Positions 4,586 through 5,791 of a stretch of 5,791 bases of DNA are shown here, in pieces (within the stretch, counting starts at the first letter, position 1; every line of letters starts with the position of its first letter). Under the pieces are notes generated by a model that saw nothing but the letters and a program-made list of their open reading frames with translations, was not told where the DNA came from and did no database searches. A program made the translations under genes and the position numbers. This DNA is from Peptococcaceae bacterium UBA2264. GTDB taxonomy: Bacteria > Bacillota > Desulfitobacteriia > Desulfitobacteriales > Desulfitobacteriaceae. Where the stretch lies: the NCBI GenBank assembly GCA_002347475.1, contig DDXI01000159.1:1-5791 (forward strand), in the 5' to 3' direction.

Positions 4586-5791
4586 TCAGCACCAAACAGC
4601 ATAGATAACCAGAGTGGCGAAAATGCCGGCCATGAACGCAATCGCAGCGCCGGTTTTGATAAAACTTGTCCTGGGAAACTCCATGCTGTCCATAACGACG
4701 AGGGTCGCCTGATGTGTCGGTATGACGATCCCCAGACCGGCTCCGGCAGCAACAGCCATGAGAAGAGCATCAGGGTTCACGGCGACGGCACCTGCCCTTG
4801 TCAGTTCTATGGCAACAGGAGCCATCAAAACAGCGGCTACCGAGTTGTCAATAACATTGGCGAACAGCCCGGTGATGAAAAGAAATACAAATATCAGCAG
4901 CAAGGGCGGAAGAGAGACAAATACCGGTCTGATGAAGCTCACCGCGGCATTCAGAGCGCCCGTTTCTTCCAGGACAGCCGATATGCCAAACATGCTGCCG
5001 AGAAAGATAATGATAGGTACATTGATGTTGGCAAGAGCAGTCTTGTAGGAAAAAACGCCGGCCGCCAGCCAGACAAGTACTATCATTCCGAAACCCACCG
5101 AGGGATGCAAAATGCCTATTGCTGTCAGGATAACAATGGGAATAAGGGTAAAAATGACTATAATTTTTTTCTGGCGGCTGCACTTGACTGCGATTTCAAC
5201 CGGTTCGTCCTGTATTTCCATTTTCAGGCTGCTCTTATCAGATGCTTTTTGCCCAATGGGTCCAAGTCCGCAAAGCCTGCACAGAAAGACAACAGTGATG
5301 CCCGAAAAAAACATGATAAGTCCGTGAAAAATAAAGTCGAACATCCTGAATGGTTCCCCAAAGGCGTTAAGCCTATAGGTGGAGACAATCAGATTTGAGG
5401 CCGTACCGATAAGCGTCAGTGAGCCACCCAGTATGGAAGCATAGGCAATGGGAATACCGAAAGCCGACTGTGAAACCTTTGCCCGGTGCGCCATTCTTTG
5501 AGCGGTCGGCAGCATGATACCGACAGCCCCGACATTATTCATGAATGCCGAGACAAAGCCGGTGGAAAGAAATACGGCAAGTATCTGGTTTTTGGGTTCA
5601 TATATCCTGCCGGCTATTCTTTTACCAAGCCCAGCCAGGATCCCGGACTCGACAATGCCGGCGCTCATTACAAGCACAGCGGCAATTGTAAACAGAGCAG
5701 GAGAGGAAAAGCCGGAGAATAAGTCGGACGGCCTTCTTATTGTCAGCATTCCGAGCAGTAAAAGCCCCCCGAAAGCAGTCAGGTCGTAGCG
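4586..5791 (-). CDS. SLC13/DASS-type anion permease, 5' end outside window
   Basis: This is a membrane transporter of the ion-transporter superfamily that includes Na+/sulfate, dicarboxylate and ArsB/NhaD permeases. The frame is open to the window edge, giving 401 residues; 14 lie upstream of the first in-window ATG (5749) and read RYDLTAFGGLLLLG, the usual N-terminal helix, so that Met is internal and the true start is off the right edge. The two-fold repeat is visible: FMNNVGAVGIMLP (about 83-95) with GTASN (129-133) in the first half, and NVIDNSVAAVLMAP (about 312-325) with PTHQATL (about 358) in the second. A charged linker (about 180-210) joins the halves; the RCK/TrkA-C domains found in many bacterial SLC13 permeases are absent. 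Sulfur neighbours suggest sulfate, sulfite or a related oxyanion as substrate, but motifs alone do not decide this. It is the first visible gene of the operon. Confidence 0.85.
   Translation of the reverse strand, partial: RYDLTAFGGLLLLGMLTIRRPSDLFSGFSSPALFTIAAVLVMSAGIVESGILAGLGKRIAGRIYEPKNQILAVFLSTGFVSAFMNNVGAVGIMLPTAQRMAHRAKVSQSAFGIPIAYASILGGSLTLIGTASNLIVSTYRLNAFGEPFRMFDFIFHGLIMFFSGITVVFLCRLCGLGPIGQKASDKSSLKMEIQDEPVEIAVKCSRQKKIIVIFTLIPIVILTAIGILHPSVGFGMIVLVWLAAGVFSYKTALANINVPIIIFLGSMFGISAVLEETGALNAAVSFIRPVFVSLPPLLLIFVFLFITGLFANVIDNSVAAVLMAPVAIELTRAGAVAVNPDALLMAVAAGAGLGIVIPTHQATLVVMDSMEFPRTSFIKTGAAIAFMAGIFATLVIYAVWC

Overview
The window reads as chromosomal DNA from a low-to-mid GC bacterium. 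Strong AGGAGG-type ribosome binding sites, a ZupT transporter, a CstB-like persulfide dioxygenase and paired half-size YeeE proteins fit an anaerobic Firmicute (Clostridia or a Peptococcaceae-like lineage). This placement is an inference from style and gene content; no taxonomic marker gene is present.

Layout. Positions 1-598 hold no convincing protein gene. The left end carries a TATAAT box (9-14), then about 180 bases rich in nested inverted repeats, then a strong intrinsic terminator hairpin (197-243). This is the layout of a stand-alone structured small RNA that I cannot assign to a known family. A two-copy 29-bp tandem repeat (245-296) follows, then AT-rich DNA with a candidate promoter for the next gene. 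Positions 599-1402 (+) encode a ZIP-family metal transporter, ZupT. It converges on a minus-strand RNase HI gene (1430-1912) that lacks an obvious start.

The right 60% is a tightly packed minus-strand operon, transcribed from beyond the right edge toward the left. In transcription order it holds a SLC13/DASS-type anion permease (5' end cut by the window), a persulfide dioxygenase with two rhodanese domains (CstB architecture), two half-size YeeE/YedE sulfur transporters, and a 74-residue protein of unknown function. Gaps are 28, -29, 1 and about 46 bases, so translational coupling is likely for the YeeE pair.

Working model. The dioxygenase-rhodanese enzyme oxidises glutathione or low-molecular-weight persulfides to sulfite, and may combine sulfite with sulfane sulfur to give thiosulfate. 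The YeeE pair would move thiosulfate or another sulfane-sulfur species, and the SLC13 permease would move an oxyanion such as sulfate or sulfite. This parallels the staphylococcal cst and proteobacterial BigR sulfide-detoxification operons, with SLC13 where those have a TauE-type exporter. The regulator and main promoter are not in the window. The RNase H gene and the 74-residue gene are visibly more AT-rich than the sulfur genes and may not share their history.
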